A DNA stretch of 64,000 bases from Sphingomonas jeddahensis. GTDB lineage: Bacteria > Pseudomonadota > Alphaproteobacteria > Sphingomonadales > Sphingomonadaceae. The notes beneath the pieces were generated by a model, which had not been told where the DNA came from, ran no database searches, and saw nothing but the letters and a program-made list of their open reading frames with translations. Each line of letters starts with the position of its first letter. Position 1 is the first letter of the stretch. The stretch lies in assembly GCF_001981525.1 (NCBI RefSeq), contig NZ_MPSB01000007.1:88364-152363 (forward strand). Reading direction: 5' to 3'. Below, piece after piece: positions 52,807 to 63,767 of this stretch. The position numbers were made by a program, and so were the translations under genes.

Positions 52807-55200
52807 ATGGCGACACTTCCTCCCTTTCGCGCGCAGCGGCTGACCTCCGAAGGCGCGCTGGGGATCGCGATCGCCGCCGGGGTGATCGCGGCGCTGCTGA
52901 TCCTGTGGCTGATCGGCGACCCGGTGGTGGCGATCGGCTTTGCCAGCGCCGGCATCGTGCTGGGCGGGGTGGCGGTCGCCTGGCGATCGCTCGCGCCAGT
53001 TGCGCCGCCCCTGGCGCCGGAAATCGACTGGCAGTTGGTACGCGCGCTTGCTGAAGAAAGCCCGGATGCGATCGCGATCACCGATCGTGCCGGGCGGCTG
53101 GTGTGCGCGAACGACGGCTTCGGGGAGATGTTTGCCGGCCTGCCGACGCCCCCGGGGCTCCCGATCGGTGAGGCCGGCGTGGGGGCGCTGGCCGAGGCGG
53201 GCCGCGCCGCGTGGCGCGACGGACGCGCCAAGGTGGACCGCGCGGAAGTCGCCGGGCGCCCGATCTCTATCGAGGTGCTGCGGACAGGGCATCAGCACGA
53301 TCTGCTGGTGTGGCGCGCTGTATCCGCGATGGAATCGGATAATAGCCGTGCGCTGGCCGAGGCGCTTTCGGGCGCGCTGGGCAAGCGACTGGCGGAATCA
53401 GGCATCATGGCCGCGCTGCTCACCACGGACGGACGCGTGCTGGCTGCCGATCCGGTGCTGCGCGTGCGGGCGATGGGCCGCTCCGAGGCGCCGATCGAGG
53501 GCGCGGATTTTGCGCGCTTCCTTGTCACCGACACGCGTGGCCTGATCCGGTTTCAGCGCGAGGGGGGCGAAGGCAACCCGCTTCGGTTGGTGCAGGTGCC
53601 GTTCGCCGATTTTGACGGCTCGCCGATCCTGGTGGCGCTGCTCGACGAGGAGGAAGCGCCGGTCAGCTATGGCAATGGCGCGGCGGCGCATATCCGCACA
53701 TTGGTGCAACTGATGCCGGTAGGGATCGCGCTGGTCGATCGCGACGGACGTTTCCTTGAGATGAATGACGCTTTCGTTCGCGCGGCATGCGTCGATCGGG
53801 CGGCGCCGCCGCTGTACCCCGGTGATCTGGTGGTGCGCGAAGACAAGGCTGCGGTCGCGGACGCAGTGCGGCGCTTTGCCGGCGGCGGTGCGGCGCATAA
53901 TGCCGACATGGCGGTGCGGCTGCGCGACGTGCCGGACGAACCGGTGGTGCTGTCAATCGCCGGCGCACGCGGGCTGGGCGACGCGGCGGTGGTGCTGAGC
54001 CTCAAGGATAATGGCGAGGAAACGCGGCTGAAGCGTGAAGTGGCGCAGGCGACCAAGATGCAGGCGGTGGGGCAGCTTGCCGGCGGGGTGGCGCATGATT
54101 TCAACAACATCCTGACCGCGATCATCGGCCATTGCGACCTGATGCTGATGCGCCATTCGCCCGGCGACAGCGATTATGACGACATCCAGCAGGTGCGGAA
54201 CAACTCGAATCGCGCGGCGGCGTTGACGCGCCAGTTGCTCGCCTTTTCGCGCCAGCAGACCTTGCGGCCGCAGATATTGCAGTTGCCCGACGTAGTTTCG
54301 GAAGTGTCAAATCTGCTCAAGCGCTTGCTGGGCGAAACGGTGACACTGGAGGTTCGTCACGGTCGCAATCTGGGGCCTGTGCGCGCCGATCCGGGCCAGC
54401 TGGAACAGGTGGTGGTCAACCTGGCGGTGAATGCGCGCGACGCGATGACCGCCAAGCATCCACACGGCGGTGGCAAGCTGACGATCCAGACGAGGTCGGC
54501 GACGCTCGGCGAGATCCGCCGGCGCGGGCCGGATATCATGCCGGTGGGCGAATATACTGCGTTGGAAATTTCGGACACCGGATCGGGCATCCCGCCAGAC
54601 GTGCTGCCCAAGATCTTCGAGCCGTTCTTCACCACCAAGGAGGTGGGCAAGGGTACGGGGCTCGGCCTTTCCACCGTTTACGGGATCGTGAAGCAATCGG
54701 GCGGCTATATCTTCGCCGACTCCAAGCCGGAACAAGGGGCGACCTTCACCATCTATCTGCCTGTCCATGCCAGCGGGGAGCCGGTGGCGCCGCGCAAACC
54801 TGCGGCCAAGCCAAAGCCGGCGGAGGTATGGGGCACCGGCACGGTGCTGCTGGTCGAAGACGAGGACATGGTGCGCGCGGTTGCGGAACGGGCGCTGACC
54901 CGGCAAGGCTATACCGTGCTGACGGCGGAGAATGGGGAAGTGGCGCTTGAGCTGATCGACCAGCATCCGCGCCCCGATCTGCTGGTGAGCGACGTGGTGA
55001 TGCCGGCGATGGACGGACCGACCATGGCACGTAAGATTCGCCAGCGTTATCCCGACCTGCCGATCCTGTTCATGTCTGGCTATGCTGAAGAGCAACTGCG
55101 CCGATCGATCGACATCGAGCAAGTGGCGTTCATTCCCAAGCCATTCTCGGTGCAGCAGTTGGCGGAAGCAGCGCGCGATGCGCTGGCGCAGGGTAGATAA
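52807..55200 (+). CDS. cckA: Cell-cycle hybrid histidine kinase CckA
   Basis: 797 residues. Two membrane segments lie near residues 18-60, then two PAS-like domains, a HisKA box ([20 protein letters not shown] with phospho-His near 426), an ATPase domain ([49 protein letters not shown]) and a C-terminal receiver (VLLVEDEDM, phospho-Asp in [13 protein letters not shown], Lys in FIPKPF). This domain order and sequence are those of CckA, which feeds the ChpT-CtrA phosphorelay. CtrA also governs ccrM expression in related bacteria. Confidence 0.93.
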   Translation: MATLPPFRAQRLTSEGALGIAIAAGVIAALLILWLIGDPVVAIGFASAGIVLGGVAVAWRSLAPVAPPLAPEIDWQLVRALAEESPDAIAITDRAGRLVCANDGFGEMFAGLPTPPGLPIGEAGVGALAEAGRAAWRDGRAKVDRAEVAGRPISIEVLRTGHQHDLLVWRAVSAMESDNSRALAEALSGALGKRLAESGIMAALLTTDGRVLAADPVLRVRAMGRSEAPIEGADFARFLVTDTRGLIRFQREGGEGNPLRLVQVPFADFDGSPILVALLDEEEAPVSYGNGAAAHIRTLVQLMPVGIALVDRDGRFLEMNDAFVRAACVDRAAPPLYPGDLVVREDKAAVADAVRRFAGGGAAHNADMAVRLRDVPDEPVVLSIAGARGLGDAAVVLSLKDNGEETRLKREVAQATKMQAVGQLAGGVAHDFNNILTAIIGHCDLMLMRHSPGDSDYDDIQQVRNNSNRAAALTRQLLAFSRQQTLRPQILQLPDVVSEVSNLLKRLLGETVTLEVRHGRNLGPVRADPGQLEQVVVNLAVNARDAMTAKHPHGGGKLTIQTRSATLGEIRRRGPDIMPVGEYTALEISDTGSGIPPDVLPKIFEPFFTTKEVGKGTGLGLSTVYGIVKQSGGYIFADSKPEQGATFTIYLPVHASGEPVAPRKPAAKPKPAEVWGTGTVLLVEDEDMVRAVAERALTRQGYTVLTAENGEVALELIDQHPRPDLLVSDVVMPAMDGPTMARKIRQRYPDLPILFMSGYAEEQLRRSIDIEQVAFIPKPFSVQQLAEAARDALAQGR

Positions 55201-55308
55201 GGGGCGCGTTTTGGCGACTTGCCGGTGCGGATGTGGCCAAAACGCATCGCTACGTCCTTGTTATGCGGGGACATTGCGGGACCGTTTCGATCGCTCTAAG
55301 GGCAGGGC

Positions 55309-55653
55309 ATGACCAGCCGTGTCCTGCTCGTCGAGGATGAGCCGCTTATCGCCATGATGCTCGAGGATTTCCTCGATGCGCTAGACCGTCAGTGCGCCGG
55401 GACGGCGGATTGCGTCGCCACTGCGCTTCCGCTGGTGGAGGCTGGCGGTTTTGATTGCGCCATCCTCGACGTCAATCTGCGCGCTGGCGAGAAGAGTTGG
55501 CCAGTCGCTGCGGCGTTGGCGGAGCGGAACATCCCCTTTGTATTCGCCACTGGTGGTGCGGACGACATGATCGCGGAGGAATTTCGCGGACGGCCGATCC
55601 TGCAGAAGCCGTTCACGCTCGACGGCGTCGAAAAGGCGCTGACCGCGCTCTGA
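55309..55653 (+). CDS. Single-domain response regulator
   Basis: 114-residue stand-alone receiver. The acidic pair is in LLVEDEPLIAMM, phospho-Asp in DCAILDVNLRAGEKSWPVA, Thr-like switch in FVFATGGADD and conserved Lys in RPILQKPFTL. There is no output domain, so it passes or buffers phosphate. It lies just after cckA on the same strand with a 108-base gap. Confidence 0.9.
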   Translation: MTSRVLLVEDEPLIAMMLEDFLDALDRQCAGTADCVATALPLVEAGGFDCAILDVNLRAGEKSWPVAAALAERNIPFVFATGGADDMIAEEFRGRPILQKPFTLDGVEKALTAL

Positions 55654-55740
55654 CGCGCTTCGCTGTCATTTTTGATCATCTGTAGCGGCGGAGACTATCC
55701 TTTACTTGCGTATCGTGCCGCTGACGCATAGCGGGCGCGC

Positions 55741-57462
55741 ATGACGCATCAATTCGACAAGTCCCGCCTGCCGAGCCGCCACGTATCGGTCGGCCCGGAG
55801 CGCGCGCCGCATCGCAGCTATTATTATGCCATGGGTCTCTCCGAGGAGCAGATCGCGCGCCCGTTCGTGGCGCTGGCGAGCGCGGGCAACGATAGCGCGC
55901 CTTGCAACACGACGCTGGACGCGCAGGCAGATGCGGCACGCCGCGGGGTGGAGCAGGGCGGCGGCATGCCGCGGCGCTTCAACACGATCACGGTCACTGA
56001 CGGGATCGCGATGGGGCACCAGGGGATGAAGGCCAGCCTCGTCAGCCGCGAGGTGATCGCCGATTCAGTCGAGCTATCTGTTCGCGGGCATTGCTATGAT
56101 GCGCTGGTGGGGTTCGCGGGGTGCGACAAGTCGCTGCCGGGCATGATGATGTCGATGCTTCGGCTGAACATTCCGTCGATCTTCGTCTATGGCGGGTCGA
56201 TCCTGCCGGGTCGGTTCCAGGATCGCGACGTGACGGTGGTGGACGTTTTCGAGGTGGTCGGGCGCTATGCAGCCGGCACCTGCCCGATCGAGGAGGTCCA
56301 TGCGCTCGAGAAGGTCGCGTGCCCGGGCCATGGTGCGTGCGGCGGGCAGTACACCGCCAACACCATGGCGTGCGTCGGTGAGGCAATCGGTTTGTCCTTG
56401 CCGAACAGCAACATGGTTCCGGCTCCTTATACCACGCGCGAGCAGATCGCGGTGGCCGCCGGGGCGCAGGTGATGGAGCTGCTCGCGCGCAACATCCGCC
56501 CGCGCGACATCTGCACCCGCGAGGCGTTCGAGAATGCGGCGCGGATCGTCGCGGCGACTGGCGGATCGACCAACGGCGCGCTCCACCTGCCGGCGATGGC
56601 GCATGAGGCAGGAATCGAGTTCGATCTGTTCGACGTCGCCGAAATCTTCAAGTCGACGCCCTATTGCGCGGACTTGAAGCCAGGCGGCCAATATGTCGCC
56701 AAGGACATGTACGAGGCTGGCGGTGCCTACATGCTGATGAAGTCGTTGCTGGCCGAGGGGCTGCTGCATGGCGACTGCATGACGGTCACCGGCAAGACGT
56801 TGGGCGAGAATATCGATGAGGTTACCTGGAACCCGAACCAGAAGGTAATCTACGACGCGAAGACCCCGATCACGCCGACCGGCGGCGTCGTCGGTTTGCG
56901 CGGCAGCCTCGCGCCCGATGGCGCGATCGTGAAGGTCGCCGGCATGCACCGCCTGCAGTTCGAAGGGCCGGCGCGCTGCTTCGATTGCGAGGAGGATGCG
57001 TTCCAGGCGGTCGAGCACCGGCAAATTCAGGAAGGCGAGGTGGTCATCATCCGCTACGAAGGGCCCAAGGGCGGGCCGGGGATGCGCGAGATGCTATCCA
57101 CCACCGCCGCGCTTTACGGGCTGGGCATGGGCGAGAAGGTGGCGTTGATCACCGACGGGCGCTTCTCGGGCGCGACGCGTGGCTTCTGCATCGGGCATGT
57201 TGGCCCGGAAGCCGCCGAAGGCGGGCCGATCGCGCTCGTCGAGGACGGCGACACGATCCGCATCGATGCCGAGGCAGGGACCATCGATCTGCTCGTCGCG
57301 GAGGACGTGCTGGCGGCGCGGCGCGCGGCGTGGCAGCCGCGAGTGTCCGATTACGGGTCAGGCGCGTTGTGGCGCTATGCGCAGAACGTCGGGCCAGCGT
57401 ACAAGGGAGCGGTTACCCACCCCGGAGCTGCTGCCGAAACTCATGTGTACGCGGATATCTAG
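55741..57462 (+). CDS. ilvD: Dihydroxy-acid dehydratase (IlvD/Edd family)
   Basis: 573 residues. Converts dihydroxy acids to 2-keto acids in branched-chain amino acid synthesis. Fe-S cluster and active-site segments: [46 protein letters not shown] and [24 protein letters not shown]. The substrate could instead be a sugar acid, as related paralogues exist; the [10 protein letters not shown] and MCxGEA-type positions favour IlvD. The ATG at 55741 is used. A lipoprotein gene overlaps its end. Confidence 0.9.
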   Translation: MTHQFDKSRLPSRHVSVGPERAPHRSYYYAMGLSEEQIARPFVALASAGNDSAPCNTTLDAQADAARRGVEQGGGMPRRFNTITVTDGIAMGHQGMKASLVSREVIADSVELSVRGHCYDALVGFAGCDKSLPGMMMSMLRLNIPSIFVYGGSILPGRFQDRDVTVVDVFEVVGRYAAGTCPIEEVHALEKVACPGHGACGGQYTANTMACVGEAIGLSLPNSNMVPAPYTTREQIAVAAGAQVMELLARNIRPRDICTREAFENAARIVAATGGSTNGALHLPAMAHEAGIEFDLFDVAEIFKSTPYCADLKPGGQYVAKDMYEAGGAYMLMKSLLAEGLLHGDCMTVTGKTLGENIDEVTWNPNQKVIYDAKTPITPTGGVVGLRGSLAPDGAIVKVAGMHRLQFEGPARCFDCEEDAFQAVEHRQIQEGEVVIIRYEGPKGGPGMREMLSTTAALYGLGMGEKVALITDGRFSGATRGFCIGHVGPEAAEGGPIALVEDGDTIRIDAEAGTIDLLVAEDVLAARRAAWQPRVSDYGSGALWRYAQNVGPAYKGAVTHPGAAAETHVYADI

Positions 57463-57835
57463 CGCATTGTTGCTTGCTCTTGCCGGGTGCGGCCAGGCGC
57501 AGACCGACACGGAGGTGCTGGCGCAGGTCGAAGCCAATCAGGCGGTCGAGGCCGCCGAGGACGGGCGCGTGCAATGCGCGCCCGGCGGTGCGGAGGCGTT
57601 TGCGCGCGTGTGCGAAATTGAGCGGGCCGAGAGCGCGCGGGGCATGGTGCTGACGGTGCGGCATCCCGACGGCGGGTTTCGCCGGCTGCTGGTGACCAGC
57701 GACGGGCGCGGGGTGATCGCCGCGGACGGCGCCGAGCCCGCCGAGGTGACGCTGGTCGGACGGGACGAGATCGAGGTGGCGATCGGCGACGATCATTATC
57801 GGCTCCCGGCAACGACGCGCAGGGCGGCGCAGTGA
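57443..57835 (+). CDS. Small lipoprotein of unknown function
   Basis: 130 residues with a lipoprotein signal and lipobox ([16 protein letters not shown]). The mature domain is beta-rich ([20 protein letters not shown], then [20 protein letters not shown]) and has a conserved-looking [16 protein letters not shown] with two Cys. No named family recognised. It overlaps the end of ilvD by 20 bases and the start of nnr by four bases, so it sits inside an operon. Confidence 0.75.
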   Translation: MCTRISSALLLALAGCGQAQTDTEVLAQVEANQAVEAAEDGRVQCAPGGAEAFARVCEIERAESARGMVLTVRHPDGGFRRLLVTSDGRGVIAADGAEPAEVTLVGRDEIEVAIGDDHYRLPATTRRAAQ

Positions 57836-59205
57836 TCCGTTTGGATGGACTGCCAATCGTAACGACTGAGCAGATGCGCGCGGCAGAGGCTCAGGCGATC
57901 GCCGCCGGGGCGACGGTCGACGGTTTGATGGCGCGCGCCGGCGAGGCAGTGGCCGAGCAGGTCCGGCGGCTAGCAGCGGGCGCCGAGGTGCTGGTGGTGT
58001 GCGGGCCGGGCAACAATGGGGGCGACGGCTATGTCGCGGCGGCGGCACTGAAGCGTGCCGGCCATTCGGTGCGCGTCGCCTGCTTCAGCGAGCCCCGCAC
58101 GGCGGCGGCGGGCGCAGCGCGCGCGCGCTGGACGGGGGCGATCGAGCCATTGTCCGAAGCGATGCTGGCGCCGGTGCTGCTCGATGCGATGTTCGGCGTG
58201 GGGCTGACGCGTGAGCTGGACAAGGGCGTGACGGGATCGCTGCGCCGGCTGATCGAGGGGGCGCGCCTGTCGATCGCGGTGGATGTGCCGAGCGGCGTAT
58301 CCAGCGATGATGGTGCAAGCCTTGCGGATCTGCCGCCGGTCGACGTCACGCTTGCTCTGGGTGCGCCCAAGCCGGCGCACGTGCTTCAGCCGGCGGCGCA
58401 GCGCTGCGGCGCGGTGCGCGTGCTCGACATTCGCGTGGCAGTGGAAGGATCGGTGCGGGTGGCCGCGGCGCCGCGGCTCACCCGGCCGGTGCCCGAGGCG
58501 CACAAATATTCACGTGGGTTGGTCGCCGTCGTGGGTGGCGCGATGCCCGGAGCAGCGGCGTTGACCGCGACGGCAGCGGCGAGGAGTGGCGCCGGCTATG
58601 TCCTGCTGCTCGGCAGCGCGACGGATCGGCTACCGCATGCGATCGTGCGGCGACGCTTTTCGGCCGAGGCGCTGGGCGACGAACGCGTCGGGGCGGTGGT
58701 GATCGGACCTGGTCTGGGGCGTGAGGACCAGGCCAAGGGGCGGCTGGATGCGGCGCTTGCCTGCGGGCGACCGCTGGTGATTGATGGCGATGCGCTCCAT
58801 CTGCTTGACGGGCGCAAGGTGGATGGGCCGATGATCGTCACGCCGCATGCCGGCGAATTCACGGCGATGTTTGGCGAAATTGGAGGAAGCAAGATCGAAC
58901 AGGCGCATGAGGCGGCGCGGCGCTCGGGAGCAATCGTGGTTTTCAAGGGCGCGGATACGGTGATTGCGGCGCCGGATGGGCGCGTGGTGGTTCAACCGGA
59001 CGGCCCCGCCTGGCTGTCGACCGCGGGCACGGGCGATGTGCTTGCCGGAGTGATCGGCGCACGGCTGGCTGCAGGGGGCGATCCGTTCGAAGCGGCGGCC
59101 GACGGCGCGTGGCTGCACGCCGAGGCGGCGCGGCTCGCCGGCCCGGCGTTCATGGCCGATGACCTCGCGGCGCATCTGCCCGTCGCGATTGGACGTTGCC
59201 TGTGA
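57832..59205 (+). CDS. nnr: Bifunctional NAD(P)H-hydrate epimerase / dehydratase
   Basis: 457 residues; repairs damaged NAD(P)HX. The N-terminal YjeF_N epimerase domain (residues 1-210) has VVCGPGNNGGDGYVAAAAL and AVDVPSGVSSDDG. The C-terminal ADP-dependent dehydratase domain (220-457) has VVGGAMPGAAALTATAAARS, VVIGPGLGRED and the nucleotide-binding STAGTGDVLAGVIGA. The start overlaps the lipoprotein stop and its stop overlaps the next start, so three or four genes are coupled. Confidence 0.95.
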   Translation: MIRLDGLPIVTTEQMRAAEAQAIAAGATVDGLMARAGEAVAEQVRRLAAGAEVLVVCGPGNNGGDGYVAAAALKRAGHSVRVACFSEPRTAAAGAARARWTGAIEPLSEAMLAPVLLDAMFGVGLTRELDKGVTGSLRRLIEGARLSIAVDVPSGVSSDDGASLADLPPVDVTLALGAPKPAHVLQPAAQRCGAVRVLDIRVAVEGSVRVAAAPRLTRPVPEAHKYSRGLVAVVGGAMPGAAALTATAAARSGAGYVLLLGSATDRLPHAIVRRRFSAEALGDERVGAVVIGPGLGREDQAKGRLDAALACGRPLVIDGDALHLLDGRKVDGPMIVTPHAGEFTAMFGEIGGSKIEQAHEAARRSGAIVVFKGADTVIAAPDGRVVVQPDGPAWLSTAGTGDVLAGVIGARLAAGGDPFEAAADGAWLHAEAARLAGPAFMADDLAAHLPVAIGRCL

Positions 59206-60392
59206 GCGACGCGGCCGAGATCGTGCGCGTCGCGGCGCGCGGTGAGGGCGTCACCGCTGATGGCCGGCATGTTCCCTTTGCGGCCCCGGGCGATCGGCTG
59301 CATGGTGACGGCGCGATCGAGCGCGGGCCGCACCACCAGCTGCCGCCGTGCCGCCACTTTCCGGAATGTGGCGGGTGCCAGCTCCAGCATCTCGACGAGG
59401 CGGCGTGGAGCGGGTTCATCGTCGATCGAATCGCCGGGGCGCTCGCGGCGCAGGGGCTTTCGACCGACATTCGCCCGCCGGCGTTATCTCCGCCGCGCAC
59501 GCGCCGTCGCGCGAGGCTGCATGCCGAAGCGTCGGGCCGGATCGGCTTCGCCATGGAAAAAAGCCACGCGATTATCGATCTTGCAGAATGCCATGTGCTG
59601 GCGCCCGAGCTGTTCGCGCTGGTCGCGCCGCTGCGGCGGCTGATCCATGTGCTTCGGCCCAAGCGGCGGCTGGACGTGCACCTGACGCTCGCGGATCAAG
59701 GCGTCGACCTGCTCATCAATGGCATCATGCCGGAAGGGCTCGCGGCGGCGGAAGCTGTGACGGCTTTTGCGCAGTCGCAGAGCCTGGCGCGCATGGCGTT
59801 TGACGAGGGTTTTGGCCCGGAGGTGCGGTGGGAACCAGATGCAGTGACGGTGACGCTTGGCGGCGTGGCCGTTCCCATGCCGCCAGCTTCCTTCCTTCAG
59901 GCGACGCGGGAAGGCGAGGCCGCGCTGGTGGCGGCAATGCGGGAGGCAGTTGGCGATGCGGCGGTCGTAGCAGACCTGTTCGCGGGCTTGGGCACCTTCG
60001 CACTCGCGCTGCCGGGGCGGGTGTATGCGGCTGAAGCGGGGCGTGAGGCAATCATGGCGCTGAAGGTCGGCGCGGCGCGGGCGCAACGGACCGTGTTCAC
60101 CGAGCATCGCGACCTGTTCCGCCGGCCGCTCACCCCGGCGGAGCTCGACCGATTCGGTGCGATCGTGATCGATCCGCCACGCGCCGGTGCGAAGGAGCAG
60201 GCGCAGGCGCTGGCGGCCGCAAGGGTTCCGCGGATAGCCTATATCTCCTGCAATCCCAGCAGCTTCGCCCGCGACGTGAAGACGATGGTCGAGGGTGGGT
60301 GGCGGCTGGACTGGCTCCAGCCAGTCGGCCAGTTCCGATGGTCCACGCATGTGGAGCTGGCGGCAAGCCTCAGTCGCGGACCGAGCAGGTGA
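59202..60392 (+). CDS. Class I SAM-dependent RNA methyltransferase (RlmD/TrmA-type)
   Basis: 396 residues. N-terminal Cys-rich Fe-S motif (PPCRHFPECGGCQLQHLDE), catalytic-domain SAM motif VADLFAGLGTFALALPG, VIDPPRAGAKEQAQAL and the nucleophile Cys in YISCNPSSFARDV. These are features of the uracil-5-methyltransferase family acting on 23S rRNA or tRNA. The GTG start at 59202 overlaps the nnr stop (GTGAG). The exact RNA target cannot be stated. Confidence 0.9.
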   Translation: MSDAAEIVRVAARGEGVTADGRHVPFAAPGDRLHGDGAIERGPHHQLPPCRHFPECGGCQLQHLDEAAWSGFIVDRIAGALAAQGLSTDIRPPALSPPRTRRRARLHAEASGRIGFAMEKSHAIIDLAECHVLAPELFALVAPLRRLIHVLRPKRRLDVHLTLADQGVDLLINGIMPEGLAAAEAVTAFAQSQSLARMAFDEGFGPEVRWEPDAVTVTLGGVAVPMPPASFLQATREGEAALVAAMREAVGDAAVVADLFAGLGTFALALPGRVYAAEAGREAIMALKVGAARAQRTVFTEHRDLFRRPLTPAELDRFGAIVIDPPRAGAKEQAQALAAARVPRIAYISCNPSSFARDVKTMVEGGWRLDWLQPVGQFRWSTHVELAASLSRGPSR

Positions 60393-60699
60393 TCGCCGCC
60401 AGCCTATGCGGATGAGTCAGGTGTGTGGCGTGCGAGTCTTTGCGCGCGATGTAGCGCGTCCGGCGCGGGCGCGGCCGAGCCCGCTAGGTGGGCTTTCGCT
60501 TGGCAACTTGAGCTGAACAGACACGATCGTTCCGCGGCTGGTAAAGCGGGACGTGAAGATGATGGTCATGAGGCAAGTCCTCCGAGGCGCCATCGCCCGT
60601 CACTGACATACGTCCGATCCTCCCGACGCAGCCGCGGAAAAAGTCCGATCTGGAGCGAACAGTTCACGGTGCAAGGTGAGAACAAGCTAAGAACGTGCC
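60393..60699. other. 307-base gap before the cas5-like gene
   Basis: No convincing gene. The left part has short GC-rich inverted motifs and the right end carries the LexA-type box and probable promoter of the cas5-like gene. No CRISPR-type direct repeats were seen here or on either side. Confidence 0.5.
60680..60694. promoter_or_regulatory. Alphaproteobacterial LexA-type box (GAAC-N7-GAAC)
   Basis: GAAC-AAGCTAA-GAAC is a perfect direct repeat, the reverse complement of the GTTC-N7-GTTC site bound by LexA in alphaproteobacteria such as Caulobacter and Rhodobacter. It ends 5 bases before the GTG start of the cas5-like gene, where binding would block transcription or initiation. Confidence 0.65.
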
Positions 60700-61254
60700 G
60701 TGAACAATGGCGCAGCATCCGGCTTCAGGCTTTTGGTCGAGGGCGACGTTGCATGTTTTCGCCGGCCGGAGTTCGCGTCCGATCTGGTCACCTATGACGT
60801 GATGCCGCCCACGGTCGCGAACCGCTTGATCAGTTCCAGCCTACCTGGCTTGGGAGCGAGCGCGACGCGTATTCAGGTCCTGAACCCGATCTTGCGACGC
60901 TGGCAGACCATGCGGACGGCCCGAGGAACCAAGCGCTGCCACGTTTTGGATAATGTCGCCTATGTGGTGGAGGGCGAAGCTGCGACAAGCGCCGCACGCA
61001 GCTTGTCCGACTTGAGAGCTTTCGTGGCGAGGGCGGAGGTTCACCTTGGCTTGTCAGATTTCCCGGCGCGCGTGTCTTTGCTCGACGGTGATGCGTCGCG
61101 ATCTGCGCTGGATGGTAGCGGAACGATCGACCTCGGCTGGATGGTCTATGATCTGAAAAGCGGCGGCCGTTCGGCGCCACGCTTCTTCCGAGCGGTAATG
61201 CAGGATGGCGTCATGGCTATTCCGCCGCAAGAGTTGGCTGATCTGGCGACATAG
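60700..61254 (+). CDS. Orphan Cas5d (type I-C Cas5) homologue
   Basis: 184 residues. The RAMP-type N-terminus (FRLLVEGDVACFRRPEF, then LVTYDVMPPTVANRLISSS), RIQVLNPILRRW, the HVLDNVAYVVEGE strand, HLGLSDFPARVSLLDG and the C-terminal IDLGWMVYDLKSG with PRFFRAVMQDGVMAIPP all match the order of Cas5c/Cas5d proteins. In type I-C systems Cas5d processes crRNA and caps the effector complex. It is shorter than usual (about 220-250). From memory, Bacillus halodurans Cas5d uses Tyr46, Lys116 and His117; no matching Lys-His pair is seen here. No other cas gene or array is in the window. GTG start, since an in-frame TAA is just upstream. Confidence 0.8.
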   Translation: MNNGAASGFRLLVEGDVACFRRPEFASDLVTYDVMPPTVANRLISSSLPGLGASATRIQVLNPILRRWQTMRTARGTKRCHVLDNVAYVVEGEAATSAARSLSDLRAFVARAEVHLGLSDFPARVSLLDGDASRSALDGSGTIDLGWMVYDLKSGGRSAPRFFRAVMQDGVMAIPPQELADLAT

Positions 61255-61396
61255 CCTGGGCGTCCGACCCGGGCGCCACCTTCATGCCCGAGGCGCTGCG
61301 CCATGGAACCAGCAGTCGCCTGACTCGTCATGGCATTGAGCTTCCGTGCCAAGGGGATGCGCGGGCGCGCCTGACACACAGCCGAAGGATCATGTG

Positions 61397-61912
61397 ATGG
61401 GATTGTTCACCAAGGACATTGCGACGCTCGACGACCTGTTCGTGCACACCCTGCAGGACATTTACTATGCCGAGCACCAGATCACCAAAGCGTTGCCGAA
61501 GATGATCGAGAAGGCGACTGCGCCGGACCTGCGCAAAGGATTCGAGAAGCACCTGAAGGAGACCGAGGGTCAGATCGCGCGGCTGGAAAAGGTGTTCGAG
61601 ATGCACGGGGAGAAGCCAAAGGCGGTGACCTGCCCCGCGATCGACGGCATCATCAAGGAAGCCAATGAAGTTGCGGGCGATATCGCCGACAAGCGCGTGC
61701 TTGATGCGGCACTGATCGCGTCGGCACAAGCGGTCGAGCATTATGAGATTACCCGCTACGGCACGCTGATCGCCTGGGCGGAGGAACTGGGCCGCAGCGA
61801 TTGCGCCAAGGTGCTCGCTGAGACGTTGGCGGAGGAACGGGCCACTGATGAGGTGCTCACCAAAATGGCGACGAGCAAGGTGAACGCGAAGGCGGAAGCT
61901 GTCAGCGCGTGA
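61397..61912 (+). CDS. DUF892 ferritin-like protein (YciE/YciF family)
   Basis: 171-residue four-helix ferritin-like protein. Helical motifs include FVHTLQDIYYAEHQITKALP, KGFEKHLKETEGQIARLEKV and AVEHYEITRYGTLIAWAEEL with Glu/His residues that could bind a di-metal centre. Family members are stress-induced and function is not settled. The ATG at 61397 follows a GAAGGA site. It lies 142 bases after the cas5-like gene on the same strand, but they need not be related. Confidence 0.9.
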   Translation: MGLFTKDIATLDDLFVHTLQDIYYAEHQITKALPKMIEKATAPDLRKGFEKHLKETEGQIARLEKVFEMHGEKPKAVTCPAIDGIIKEANEVAGDIADKRVLDAALIASAQAVEHYEITRYGTLIAWAEELGRSDCAKVLAETLAEERATDEVLTKMATSKVNAKAEAVSA

Positions 61913-61952
61913 GGTTTGAGGCCCCTCCCCATCAGTGGAGGGGCGAAGATGG

Positions 61953-62798
<846 letters not shown>

Positions 62799-62894
62799 GC
62801 GCGCGCATGTAGGGTAACACACACACGCTCGCTACCCTCTTCCCTGCTCGCCTCCAGCTTGTCGAAGGGCGTGCCGCAAGCGCTGCCGTTTGGG

Positions 62895-62926
62895 GGCACG
62901 TGCTTCGACAGGCTCAGCACGAACGG
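62895..62926. repeat. REP-like extragenic element
   Basis: 32-bp block GGCACGTGCTTC...CAGCACGAACGG, two mismatches from 42129-42160. An inverted TTGTCGAAGGGCGTG motif stands about 40 bases to the left, so a hairpin can form. Confidence 0.6.
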
Positions 62927-62981
62927 GGAAGGGTGGCGAAGAAGGGCAGCCCTTCGACAAGATCCGGGCGAACGGACGGCG

Positions 62982-63767
62982 TCAAAAGATCGTGTAGCCG
63001 CCGTCGATGGTGAAATTGTCGCCGGTGTGGAAGCGGGAGGCGTCGGAGGCCAGGTAGACCGCGATGCCGCCGAAATCCTCGGGCTCGCCCCAGCGGCGCA
63101 TCGGCACGCGGGTGGCGATCACCTTGTCGTTGAAGCGATCATTGCCTTGCGCCCGCGCGGTCATGTCCGTCGCGATCCAGCCGGGGAGGATGGCGTTGGC
63201 GCGGATGCCGTGGCGGGCATATTCGACCGCGATCCCGCGCATCATCGGCAGCAATGCGCCCTTGGTGGCGGCATAGGCCTGGTTCTTCGGCGCGCCGTGG
63301 ATCGCTGAGGTGGAGGAGGTGGCGAGCAGCGAGCCGCCAGCGTCGCCTTGCTTTGCCCGCGCGACCATGTGGCGGGCGGCGGCGCGCAGCGTCCAGAACA
63401 CGCCGTCGAGGTTCACCGCCAGCACGCGGCGCCACAGGTCGGTGCTCATCGTGTCGAAGCTTTCGGCGCCTTCGCCCATGCCGGCATTGGCGGCGACAAA
63501 ATCGAGGCGGCCCATCGTCTCGGCGGCGCGATCGATGGCGGCGTCCACCGCGGCTTCGTCCGCCACGTCGACGCGCTCGACCAGCACGCGGGTGCCGTGA
63601 GCGGATAGGCGTTTCTCGGCGGCGGCGTTCTTGGCGGGGTTGTTGCCCCAGATCACCACGTCCGCGCCGGCCTGCGCCAGGGCATCCGCCATGCCGATGC
63701 CGATCCCGCCGTTGCCGCCAGTGATCAGCGCTACCTTTCCGCTGAGATCGAAGGGTGAATAGGGCAT
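62982..63767 (-). CDS. SDR family oxidoreductase
   Basis: 261-residue short-chain dehydrogenase/reductase: cofactor motif ALITGGNGGIGIGMADAL, NAGMGEG, catalytic Ser in ATSSTSAIHG and the Tyr/Lys pair in QAYAATKGALLPM, followed by NAILPGWIATDM. The start at 63767 follows AGGAGAGGAAAAA. A similar SDR (13317-14063) shares the overall pattern. Substrate unknown. It is transcribed leftward toward aguB. Confidence 0.92.
   Translation of the reverse strand: MPYSPFDLSGKVALITGGNGGIGIGMADALAQAGADVVIWGNNPAKNAAAEKRLSAHGTRVLVERVDVADEAAVDAAIDRAAETMGRLDFVAANAGMGEGAESFDTMSTDLWRRVLAVNLDGVFWTLRAAARHMVARAKQGDAGGSLLATSSTSAIHGAPKNQAYAATKGALLPMMRGIAVEYARHGIRANAILPGWIATDMTARAQGNDRFNDKVIATRVPMRRWGEPEDFGGIAVYLASDASRFHTGDNFTIDGGYTIF

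Noticed and set aside
51628..53298. 556-residue open frame on the minus strand opposite the M13 peptidase and cckA
   Set aside because: Antisense to two genes with clear motifs; Arg/His/Gln-rich translation and no motif. A GC-rich codon shadow.
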